64,000 bases of DNA, from contig NZ_QLVD01000010.1 of NCBI RefSeq assembly GCF_003352835.1, forward strand, positions 62,001-126,000, in the 5' to 3' direction. How positions within the stretch are numbered: position 1 is the stretch's first letter; every line of letters begins with the position of its first letter. Origin of the DNA: Ornithinimicrobium murale. GTDB lineage: Bacteria; Actinomycetota; Actinomycetes; Actinomycetales; Dermatophilaceae. The notes under the pieces were generated by a model, which did no database searches, was not told the DNA's origin, and saw only the letters and a program-made list of their open reading frames with translations. The position numbers and the translations under genes were made by a program. Positions 1 through 8,200 of the stretch are shown piece by piece.

Positions 1-23
1 ACAACGGGTGCAGTATGCCGACC

Positions 24-42
24 GGTCCCCGGCGCGGGGGCC
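24..42. other. Short hairpin in leader before the permease genes
   Basis: A 7-bp stem with a 5-nt loop (GGTCCCC, loop GGCGC, GGGGGCC; one G-U pair) lies about 50 bp upstream of the first permease gene. No T-run follows it. Such a hairpin between a binding-protein gene and permease genes commonly lowers downstream expression, but the upstream gene is outside the window, so the role is a guess. No coding sequence could be identified in bases 1-94. Confidence 0.3.
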
Positions 43-94
43 GTGCGCCCTCGCCTCGGGCACCGGTCAGGCAGCCCGCTGACCAAGGAGACCC

Positions 95-775
95 ATGCTT
101 GAGTTGATCCAGGAGTTCGAGCTCCTGGCTGCGTTCTGGATGACGATCCGGCTGACCCTGTGGTCCGCGCTGTTCTCCCTGATCATCGGGACCTTCGTGG
201 CCATCATGCGCCTGTCGCCTGTCAAGGTGCTGCAGTCGATCGGCACGTCCTATGTGAACCTGCTGCGCAACACGCCCCTGACCCTGATCATCGTCGGCAC
301 CAGTCTGGTCCTGTGGGGTCAACTGGGGCTCGAGCCCGCCTCGCGTGACTCCTCGACCTTCATCGTCGATCTGAACTTCCGCCTCGCAGTGCTGGGCCTG
401 TCGGTCTATCACGCGGCCTTCGTGTGTGAGGCGATCCGAAGCGGCGTCAATACCATCCCGCTGGGCCAGGCCGAGGCCGCCCGCTCGATCGGACTCACCT
501 TCGGCCAAAGCCTGCGCCACGTCATCCTCCCCCAAGGCTTCCGCGGAGCGATCACTCCCTTGGGGAACACCCTCATTGCGCTGACCAAGAACACGACCGT
601 GGCCTCCGCGATCGGCGTGATGGACCCTGCGTACCAGCTCGACAACATTGCTGAGTTCAGACCGGACGTTCTCTTCCTGGGCTTCGCGGTGATCGCCCTC
701 GGCTTCGTGGTGCTCACGCTGCCCGTCGGGTTGATCATCAGTGCGTTGTCGAGTCGACTGGCGGTGAAGCGATGA
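95..775 (+). CDS. gluC: Amino-acid ABC transporter permease (GluC-like)
   Basis: This 226-aa integral membrane protein is a polar-amino-acid ABC importer permease of the HisM/GluC type. It has about five hydrophobic segments. The cytoplasmic EAA loop that docks on the ATPase is visible at residues 127-146 (EAARSIGL, then ILPQG). AAGGAG sits directly before the ATG. It overlaps the next permease gene by four bases (ATGA), so the two are translationally coupled and probably form a heteromeric channel. The ATPase and binding-protein genes are presumably upstream, outside the window. Glutamate as substrate is inferred from the similarity to corynebacterial GluC and from the gene order. Confidence 0.85.
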   Translation: MLELIQEFELLAAFWMTIRLTLWSALFSLIIGTFVAIMRLSPVKVLQSIGTSYVNLLRNTPLTLIIVGTSLVLWGQLGLEPASRDSSTFIVDLNFRLAVLGLSVYHAAFVCEAIRSGVNTIPLGQAEAARSIGLTFGQSLRHVILPQGFRGAITPLGNTLIALTKNTTVASAIGVMDPAYQLDNIAEFRPDVLFLGFAVIALGFVVLTLPVGLIISALSSRLAVKR

Positions 776-1692
776 GCGCCCAGCAGGTCCTGTTCGACGC
801 TCCCGGGCCACGCGCCCGGGCACGGCACCGCATCCTGGCCGTCATCGGAGTGTTGCTGCTGCTGGCAGCCCTCGCCTGGGTGCTCGAGCGATTCAACGCC
901 ACAGGTCAGCTCGAGGCTGCGAAGTGGACGCCCTTCGTAGAATGGTCGACCTGGCGCAACTATCTGATTCCCGGCGTCATTGATGTGCTCCGCGCCGCGC
1001 TCGTCGCGATCGTCATCTCGATGGTGCTCGCGCTGGGCCTGGCGATGGCCCGCATGTCGGACATGGCCCCCGTGCGCTGGGCGGCAAGCGTGTTCGTGGA
1101 GTTCTTCCGTGCAGTGCCAGTGCTGATCATGATGATCTTCACCTTCTTCTTCCTGGCCTACAACGCCGGCACCCCCGACAGCTGGAACCCATTCCTAGCC
1201 GTCGTGACCGGGCTGGTCCTCTACAACTCCTCGGTGCTGTGTGAGGTGATCCGCAACGGCGTCTACTCGCTGCCAGCCGGACAGCGCGAGGCGGGCCTGT
1301 CCATCGGGCTGTCGCCCTCGCAGGTGCGGCGGAGCATCCAGGTGCCACAGGCCCTGACCGCCATGCTTCCGGTCATCGTCAGCCAGATCGTGGTCATCAC
1401 CAAGGACACGGCACTGGGATACATCATCCTCTACCCCGAACTCATCACCCAGGCTCGTCGCCTGGCCTCGCAGGAGTTCAATGTGGTGCCCGCCTACCTG
1501 GTCGCGGCGGTGCTGTTCATCCTGATCAACTATGGCCTCAGCAAGGTCGCCGAGCGGGTTGAGGCCCGCCAGCGCCGCAAGGCACACACGGCCGGCGCAA
1601 TCGGCAGTGCGGATGCCATCCGTGCCGAGGCACGCGGCGGTCGAGCTCCCGACGACGCTGCCGGTGACGGCGATGACGTCGAAGTGCGCTGA
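772..1692 (+). CDS. gluD: Amino-acid ABC transporter permease (GluD-like)
   Basis: This 306-aa protein is the second permease of the importer. After a hydrophilic 20-residue N-terminus it has a first membrane helix, a periplasmic stretch and four or more further helices. The EAA loop is at roughly residues 171-195 (GQREAGLSIGLS, then VPQAL). The C-terminal 40 residues are a charged, Ala/Gly-rich cytoplasmic tail, longer than in GluC. The start codon overlaps the stop of the preceding gene. A strong hairpin terminator follows at 1739. It should heterodimerise with the upstream permease. Specificity for glutamate is inferred, not shown. Confidence 0.85.
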   Translation: MSAQQVLFDAPGPRARARHRILAVIGVLLLLAALAWVLERFNATGQLEAAKWTPFVEWSTWRNYLIPGVIDVLRAALVAIVISMVLALGLAMARMSDMAPVRWAASVFVEFFRAVPVLIMMIFTFFFLAYNAGTPDSWNPFLAVVTGLVLYNSSVLCEVIRNGVYSLPAGQREAGLSIGLSPSQVRRSIQVPQALTAMLPVIVSQIVVITKDTALGYIILYPELITQARRLASQEFNVVPAYLVAAVLFILINYGLSKVAERVEARQRRKAHTAGAIGSADAIRAEARGGRAPDDAAGDGDDVEVR

Positions 1693-1738
1693 CCCATAGT
1701 CAGCCTGGGCACCACGGTGTCGTTGCGGACACGCAGAA

Positions 1739-1766
1739 CGGCCCGGAACCATGTGGTTCCGGGCCG
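1739..1766. terminator. Rho-independent terminator after the permease operon
   Basis: There is a perfect 12-bp stem (CGGCCCGGAACC / GGTTCCGGGCCG) with an ATGT loop, followed by TTT on the plus strand. It ends the permease operon. Before the island inserted, it would also have been the terminator of the tRNA-Asn gene read from the other strand. Confidence 0.85.
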
Positions 1767-1774
1767 TTTCCGTG

Positions 1775-1802
1775 CGCTCCCCCGGTTGGACTCGAACCAA
1801 CA
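1775..1802. repeat. attL: displaced 3' end of tRNA-Asn
   Basis: These 28 bases are identical to 26180-26207, which is the 3' end (T arm and acceptor strand) of the tRNA-Asn gene. Here the identity stops abruptly and no tRNA 5' half follows, so this is a recombination scar, not a tRNA gene. It lies between the old terminator and the integrase gene. Confidence 0.9.
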
Positions 1803-1936
1803 TGCAGGATTGTTGGACTCGCTTAGACACAACCGGACGTACGTGCCCCTGACCTGCAGAAACATCCACATCGCTGCGGCTCCAACTGCCCGCCGAAGGC
1901 CCATCAAAGGACACTATTTGCCGTACGATCCGATGC

Positions 1937-3172
1937 ATGAACGATGCAAGATCGCCCCGCCGGCGCTTCGGGCAGGTGACGCGGATGCGATCGGGACGCT
2001 GGCAGGCGCGCTTCACGGTCCCGCTCGGGCACCCCTCCGGACGCGGCGGCCAGACGGTCACGGCACCCCATACCTTTGAACCCACCACCTACGGCAAGGA
2101 GGCTGCCGGGGATTGGCTCCGCGACGAGGAGCGGCGCCTCAACGCCGACGGGGCAGCGTGGGTCACCCTCGCCGAGCTCGCCGAGGCCGAGCGAGCACGG
2201 GTCGAGCGCGAGGCCGTCGTCACGTTCGGCGAGTACTCCGCCGTCTGGCTCCGCACGCGCCGGACCAAGAACGGTCCCCTGCAGGAGTCAACCCGTCGCG
2301 GCTACCGGATCTGGCTGGACAAGTACCTCCTACCAACCCTCGGGCACCTCCCCCTAGACCAGATCACCCCGAGGGTCGTGCTCCGCTGGTACGAGGACGT
2401 TCTCCCCCACGACAAGCCGAAGACGACGCGCGAGTGCTACGCCCTCGGCTCGGCCATCATGCGGACGGCGACGGCCGCAGACGGCGTGCTTGCGGGAGCC
2501 GTGAACCCATTCAAGATCGACGGTGCCGGCTCCATCGGCGGGCGCTCCCGCGCCCGGACCGAAGTGATCGACGACCAGGACCTGCGGCTGATCATGTCGA
2601 CCATCCGGCCAGAGTGGCGGGCGATGGTCGCGCTCGCCCTCGGTTGCGGGCTGCGGTTCGGCGAGATCATCGCGCTCCGCCAGTCCGATATCGACCTGCG
2701 GGCGACACCGCCCGTCGTGCGGGTCAACCGCGCCGTCGGCACCGGCCCAGGTGGTCGTCGCTACGAGAAGGGCCCCAAGAGCAAGGCGGGAGCACGCGAT
2801 CAGCGCATGCCCGTCGCCGTCGTCGACGCTGTCACCGAACACCTGCGATCGTGCGGCACGGGCCGGGACGGGCTCCTGTTCCCCGCCCCCGATGGCGGTT
2901 GGCTGTCCGAGACGACGTTCCGGAAGGCTTCAGGCGGCTGGCTCGCTGTCCGCGAGGCGGTGGGTCGCCCCATCAGGTTTCACGATCTGCGTGCGACCGG
3001 CGCCACGCGGATGGCCCAGCGCGGGGCGCACATCGACGAGGTCAAGGTGTTCCTCGGGGACAGCTCGACCCAAGCGGCCGAGCGCTACGTGAGAGCAACG
3101 CAGAGCCGGATGGACGAGCTCACCGCGGCTGCGTTCGCAGCCGTCGACTTCGGGACCGCGGGCGAACGGTGA
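1937..3172 (+). CDS. int: Tyrosine recombinase (island integrase)
   Basis: This 411-aa tyrosine recombinase should catalyse integration at the tRNA-Asn 3' end. The N-terminus resembles AP2-type arm-binding domains of actinobacterial integrases (GRWQARF near residue 20, APHTF near 43). A SAM-like core-binding domain spans about 93-180, and the catalytic domain 205-400. Catalytic residues visible are R240 (GCGLRFGE), H349 and R352 (HDLR) and the nucleophile Y384 (ERYVR). The position that is usually His in the LGHSS motif is D375 (LGDSS), an uncommon substitution. There is no clear Shine-Dalgarno before ATG 1937; ATG 1985 is an alternative. It lies 134 bp inside attL. Confidence 0.9.
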   Translation: MNDARSPRRRFGQVTRMRSGRWQARFTVPLGHPSGRGGQTVTAPHTFEPTTYGKEAAGDWLRDEERRLNADGAAWVTLAELAEAERARVEREAVVTFGEYSAVWLRTRRTKNGPLQESTRRGYRIWLDKYLLPTLGHLPLDQITPRVVLRWYEDVLPHDKPKTTRECYALGSAIMRTATAADGVLAGAVNPFKIDGAGSIGGRSRARTEVIDDQDLRLIMSTIRPEWRAMVALALGCGLRFGEIIALRQSDIDLRATPPVVRVNRAVGTGPGGRRYEKGPKSKAGARDQRMPVAVVDAVTEHLRSCGTGRDGLLFPAPDGGWLSETTFRKASGGWLAVREAVGRPIRFHDLRATGATRMAQRGAHIDEVKVFLGDSSTQAAERYVRATQSRMDELTAAAFAAVDFGTAGER

Positions 3173-3309
3173 CGGGAACGGACCGGTACGAGCTGCGCAC
3201 GCTTGGGTGTCGGCCGGTCAACTGGGCCCCGGCTTAAGTCCTGGTGGCTGGAGGCCGGCCCTGAGGGCTGCACGTCGCCCGTCACCACCTGGCCGCCATC
3301 AACTTTGCG

Positions 3310-3394
3310 AGGGACGTAGCCAACTTCTCCAGGGACGTAACCCGACTTTCCCGGAGACGTGGCCGACTTTCCCAGAGACGTTGCCCTGACCTGC
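3310..3394 (+). repeat. Iteron-like direct repeats, 21-22 bp
   Basis: About four head-to-tail imperfect copies of a 21-22 bp unit start at 3310, 3331, 3353 and 3374. Each contains GGGACGT or GAGACGT, then NGCC, then a pyrimidine-rich run such as GACTTTCCC. Further single copies of GGAGACGTAACC-like sequence occur near 3459 and 3605. The period of two helical turns is typical of protein-binding arrays such as replication iterons or integrase arm sites. The stretch 3173-3674 holds no credible gene. Confidence 0.55.
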
Positions 3395-3674
3395 GGCGAT
3401 GCTCGACAGGGGAGCTCAGGCGTCGGCTGCCTGACAGAGGACCAGAGACGCGCCCGCACCAGGGAGAGACGTTGCTAGGGACGCCAGGGGGGACGCACCG
3501 TGACCTGCGCAAACGTCGGCAGCAGAGTCACGCGGGCATGCCCAGCAACCCACGCGGGACGACGCCGTCGGGGGCGCGGGCGGGAGCGCAGGGGGGACGC
3601 TTCCGGAGACGTAACCGGGAGCGCACTCACGTCATCGTCTGGGCCACATCGACGCGGTGTGGAAGGAGACGACG

Positions 3675-4688
3675 ATGAGCTTAGCGATCTGTCTTGGGGT
3701 GGACACCCACGAGCGACCGCCCATGCGGTGGGCGCGGGACCACTGGCATGACTGGGGCCGGACCGAACCGGGGCTGTTGGTCGTCTCGGACCTGCTCGAC
3801 CTGCCGCGCTGGCTGGGGCAGACGGCACCGGAAGGGAGGGATGCGGTGCTGGCGGCACTCGCGCGCACGGCCGAGCACGACGTGGGAGCGGTCTCGGTGA
3901 TCACGTGGCTCCTGGTCCCGGGAGCGGTGAACCTGGCTAGGCAGCTGGCCGACCTCTCCCCCGACATCGACGCTCTGGTCGCCGGACAGCTGTGGTTGAC
4001 AGTTCGGTCCTACCGCGGCGACCCGCCGCGACGCGTTGCAGCCAGGCTGCTGGCCCGGACCCGGCGCGAGGTGATGGCCGACCTCGGTGTCGGTGACGCG
4101 GCGCTGCGTCGCGACCGCGTCTGGGCATCAGCGGTCCCGATGGGGACGGTCCCGGAGGCGCCCGACCTCGAGACCGGGCCGGACCCCGAGCGCGAGCTGG
4201 CTGAGCTTCTCGAGGACGCTGCCGCCACGGGCGCTCTGACGCGCGAGGACCGAGCCCTGCTCCTGGACGTGGCCAGGGAGGCGGCCCGGCTCAACGTACC
4301 CGCGCGACGGGGCCGGGGTGGCCTGATGACCCCGTCGGTGGCCGAGCTCGTCGCCGAGGACTACGAAGCGTCGGCGCGGACGGTCCGTCGCCGGACGGCC
4401 AGGGCCGTCGCCGGCCTCGAGGCGTTCCACCGGTCGACCCCCGTGACCCACCTCCGCGTCAGCCGAGACCACGTCTGGGCGGCAAATCTCTATGAGACGT
4501 GCGGCGCTAGGCGCTGGTGCTGGCCACCCCTTTCGCCGTCGTGTTGGCCTGGCGACCCGGCCCGAGCGCCTGCCGGGCCGGGCCCTGGCCTCGCCGGATG
4601 CAGACGGATCCGTCTACACCGGACTACGCTGATCTCATGGGTGAGACGACGACGATCCGTATCAGTCGGGACACGCACGCAATGGTGA
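3675..4688 (+). CDS. Uncharacterised mobile-element protein, possible HTH regulator
   Basis: ATG 3675 is preceded by AAGGAG at good spacing, giving about 337 aa. I do not recognise a named domain. The N-terminal half (ITWLLVPGAVNLARQL, then DALVAGQLW) resembles proteins found near integrases and relaxases in actinobacteria. Residues around 215-260 (a run ending SARTVRRRTARAVAGL) look like a helix-turn-helix, so a sigma-like or replication-regulatory role is possible. The last 60 or so residues are Pro/Trp/Arg-rich and unlike the rest, and they overlap the antitoxin gene. A stop at 4508 in another frame suggests a frameshift near 4490 and a shorter true product. Confidence 0.45.
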   Translation: MSLAICLGVDTHERPPMRWARDHWHDWGRTEPGLLVVSDLLDLPRWLGQTAPEGRDAVLAALARTAEHDVGAVSVITWLLVPGAVNLARQLADLSPDIDALVAGQLWLTVRSYRGDPPRRVAARLLARTRREVMADLGVGDAALRRDRVWASAVPMGTVPEAPDLETGPDPERELAELLEDAAATGALTREDRALLLDVAREAARLNVPARRGRGGLMTPSVAELVAEDYEASARTVRRRTARAVAGLEAFHRSTPVTHLRVSRDHVWAANLYETCGARRWCWPPLSPSCWPGDPARAPAGPGPGLAGCRRIRLHRTTLISWVRRRRSVSVGTRTQW

Positions 4689-4834
4689 CCCGGCTCGCGG
4701 CCGAGCGCCACGAGACGATCGACGAGACCGTGAGCAACGCGATCCGAGCGCTTCGCCAGGACGCCATGGGGCGCGACCTGGCGGCTGACCTCACTGCCGA
4801 CGAGAGTGCGTGGCTGGATGCTGACGCCGGGTGA
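4637..4834 (+). CDS. Ribbon-helix-helix antitoxin
   Basis: This 65-aa acidic protein has an N-terminal beta strand (TTIRIS) followed by two helices. This is the RHH DNA-binding fold of MetJ/Arc-type antitoxins, with an acidic C-terminal tail (ADESAWLDADAG) that would wrap the toxin. It overlaps the PemK/MazF-like toxin gene by 17 bp, the usual antitoxin-first order. Family practice is that the antitoxin neutralises the toxin and represses the operon. Here the toxin is frameshifted, so the antitoxin may be the only working partner. Confidence 0.7.
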   Translation: MGETTTIRISRDTHAMVTRLAAERHETIDETVSNAIRALRQDAMGRDLAADLTADESAWLDADAG

Positions 4835-5157
4835 TGTCGTCGAGCTCGATCTCGGGATGCCCTCGGGCAGCGAGGCGGGACTTCGGCGGCCGGCCATCGT
4901 GGTGACAGCCCGTCGGGTCTTGCGGGGGGGAACCGAACGTCGTCCAGTTCGTTCCCCTGACCCGGACGCTCCGTCACAGCAGCACCGAGGTGGTCATCGA
5001 TCCCGACGAGGCCAACCGGCTGGTGGCGCCCTCGTCGGCGCAGTGCCAGCATGTGCGCTCCGTCGCCACGACGCGCATCCACGAGCGCACGGGAAACGTC
5101 GGCCCGGTCGTCCTCGGTGAGGTCCGCGAGACGCTTGCGCTACTCATCGATCTGTAA
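4818..5157 (+). pseudogene. PemK/MazF-type endoribonuclease toxin, frameshifted
   Basis: The reading frame opens at ATG 4818 with the MazF fold signature (PGDVVELDLG, then RRPAIVV). It loses frame at a run of seven G at 4924-4930 and continues in another frame with VVQFVPLTRT, then an intact C-terminal half ending LALLIDL at TAA 5155-5157. Removing one G restores a full ORF of about 112 aa. As written, the product would be truncated within the core. The cause may be real inactivation, slippage-based phase variation or a homopolymer sequencing error. Confidence 0.8.
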
Positions 5158-5193
5158 CTCAATGTGCGCAATGGCCTCCGGTCGGTCAGTCAG

Positions 5194-5216
5194 GAGCCCC
5201 TGACATCCGGGGGCTC
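5194..5216. terminator. Hairpin between toxin locus and relaxase gene
   Basis: A 7-bp stem GAGCCCC/GGGGCTC with a 9-nt loop sits between the convergent toxin and relaxase genes and overlaps the relaxase stop codon. It lacks a clear T-run, so it is only a probable bidirectional terminator. Confidence 0.4.
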
Positions 5217-8200
5217 AGCGGCTGGGACCGTGCAGGGCGGGACCGGAGGGGCCAGGACTGCGATCCTCTGGCCGCATCCGCACGCGTTTCGGCTCGGTTC
5301 CGCGGGACGCCGGTGTGGCCTGTTGCTGGGGGTCGATCATGCGGAACCACAATGCCGAGGTCGCCTCGTCGTCCGGTAGCGGGCCCTGGGCAGTCGCCTG
5401 CTCCAGCCGGTCGGGTACGTCGACGCCGGCACGGTGCAGACGGTCCAGCCGCTGGGCCAGCTGCGGGGTGAACCAGTCCCGGTGTCCGACGTGCTCGACG
5501 ATCAGATGCTCCCAGTGCCGGAGCGCGTCGGGCAGCTGACCGGTGACCCGGCACAGGAGGCCGCGTGCGTACCGGCCGGCCGCTCCCCCTGCGTCCGGCG
5601 GTCCCACCGGTCGCGAGTCAGCGTGGTCGACGCCTCGGGCGGCCCGCCACACGGCGAGGTCGGCGAGGAGGTCAGGGCTGAGGTGGTGCGGGAGGGGCGC
5701 GGCCCACGGTTGCCCGGGGGTGGTTCCCTGACGCACCTGGGTGGCCAGCGCCCGCACGCGTTCCCCACGCGCGGTCAGGTAGCCGGCCCAGACGGGGTCG
5801 GTGGCCAGCCGCTTGGGGATGGCGGGCAGCCACGGGAGTGGACCGAGCGCCGGTGCACGGTCCAGACGCGAGAGCAGGACTGCGGCAGGGTCGTCGGCGT
5901 CGCCGAGCCCCCGGTAGGTGGACGCTTCCGTGAGCGACCGGAGGGCGTCGCGGCCGTCGGCCTGGGTGAGCATCAGGTGCGCACGCAGGCTGGGCCACGC
6001 CGGTGCGTGGGGCAGGCCCGGGACCAGCGCGTCGGCAGCAGAGTCGAGGTCATGGCCCCAGCCGGGGCCCAAGAGCATCTCGGCGCCTGCCAGGAGGCTG
6101 TCCTCGTACCTGGTTGTCGAGTCGTGGAGCAACGCCACCGGGTCGGCTGCTCGTGCCCTCTCGGTGGTCGCCGAGACCGCGGCGCCGTCACGTGCGAGCA
6201 CGCCCTGCAAGACCTCGGTCGCGGTGGCCGGGCTGGTCGTGGCGATCAGTGGCAAGGTGTGCCCGTCTGTGTCGATGGCCGACACGACGTGCACGTGGTT
6301 CTCGTGCCGACCCCGGGTGAGCATGGTGTAGAGCAGCTGCCGGGACTCCTGCCCGGTGACGATGCCGTGGATGGTGTCGGCGGTGAGCCCCTGAGCCGAG
6401 TGCACGGTCGCGGCATACCCGAGCTCGACGTGCTCGGCGACGTAGCCCGCCGGCAACCTGGCCCGCAGCCCGGAGCTGAGGTGACGGACGCGCAGGGCTC
6501 GTCCTTCGACGGCGGTGACGGTCCACCGGTCACCGTTCTTGACCCAGTCGGTGCGCCCGACGCCCAGCCGTCGGTCGTTGCGCCGGGTGATGATGACGTC
6601 CCCGGCGGACGCGTGCGTGCCGTCGGCGAGGAGCACCTGGCGGCCGGGGGTGCTGTTTCCCAGGCGCGCGGCCCGGGCGCGGGTGTTGAGGCTGGTGACG
6701 AGCTCGCGGGTGGGTGCGAGCATGAGGCAGTCCCGCCCGCTCGCGCAGTCGCTGGACCAGGCGGTGAAGACGGCCTCGACGGTGGTGGCCGGGTCCCCGA
6801 CGTGCACCCGGTCCCGGTCGAGGTAGAACCCGAGCGCGGAGGCGTCGCCGGCCCGCAACGCCAGGGACGCCTGCGCCTCGGCGGGGTCGGCGAACCGGAC
6901 CACCTCGTCCAGACGTACAGCGCCGTGGGCGGTGGCGATGTCGCGGAGCACTCCGCCGGCACCGACGGCGGCCAGCTGCTGGTCGTCGCCGATGAGCCGG
7001 ACCGAGGCACCCCGACCCAGCGCGTGCGTGATCACGCGGTCAAGGGTGAGCGTGTCGGCCATGCCCGCCTCGTCGACCACCACGAGGGTGTCGCGGTCGA
7101 TCGCCTCGTCCAGCCAGGACCGGCGCCCGTGCTCGAGGTCGTGGTCGAGCTTGGCCAGCGTCTCGGACGGTACGCCGGTCGCCGCGGCAAGCACTGTGGC
7201 GGCGGCCGCCGAGGGCGCGAGCCCGACCACCGGACCGACGTGGCCTCGCCATGCGTCGGCGAGGACCCGCACGGCGGTGGTCTTCCCGGAGCCTGCCGGG
7301 GCCAGGACGAGCTGCACCCGGCGACCGCTGCATGCCAGCGCCAGGACCAGGCCCGCCTGCCCGCGGTTGAGGTCCATCCCCCGCACGGACGCCTCGAGCA
7401 TCGCGAGCTGAGCGTCCTCAGGGGCAAGCGCAGCACCATCGGCGCGGGCGGCGGCCGAGGCGATCCGCTCCTCGGCCTCCAGGACCCGCAGGCTGGTGTA
7501 GCGATCGCTGCCGGTGTGCCGGTAGACGCTGGTGCCGTCGCTTCGCCGCAAGCCGTCCGGCTCGCGGACGGGGTCCAGGTCGGGCGTGAGGTTGACCGAG
7601 CGCGCCCCCGTCGCCGCGTCGACGACCCGCCCCACGACATCAGCGACCTGGTCCGGGTCCAGGTTCAGGCCGCGGACCTGGCGCTGGGCCTCGGCCTGCA
7701 GGTGCCAGACCTGCCAGGTGGCCCGCCGCGCCTCGACCTCGGCGACCACCCGTTGCGCCGCCTCGTCGACCCACTCCCCGGACACCGTCTCCGCCGGGCG
7801 CCCTGCCTGGCCCAGCACGGTCGTCACCATCTGCTCGATCCCCTCCGCCCCGAGGACCCCGGCCGCCTCGGCCCACCACGTCTCGCGCTGCGTCGCCAGG
7901 GATCGCGGCTCGTGCTTGGCCGCCCGGGTCTCCAGGTTGGCCCGCTGGGCCAGGGCGATCTGCTCCACCGGTGTCGGCGGCCGCCCGTGCGCCTCCAGGA
8001 ACTCCCAGGACAGCACCTCCTGCCGGGCGGTGATGTCACCACGGCGCCGGGACCACAGCTCGCACAGCGCGCGGTCGACCCCCTCGACCTCCCGGACCGG
8101 TCGCTTGTCGCCGGTCCCGCCCGCCCGCTCGACGAACCGGACCCCCAGGGCAGTACGCAGGTGAGCCTCGACGGCAGTGTTATAAACCTCCGACGTGGCG

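Noticed and set aside
1775..1850. tRNA gene at the left end of the island
   Set aside because: Only the 28-bp 3' part is present. No anticodon arm or 5' acceptor strand follows.
3085..3459. Minus-strand open frame over the repeats after the integrase
   Set aside because: The product is a translation of the direct repeats (VPGEVGYVP-like) without a family, and it overlaps the integrase end.
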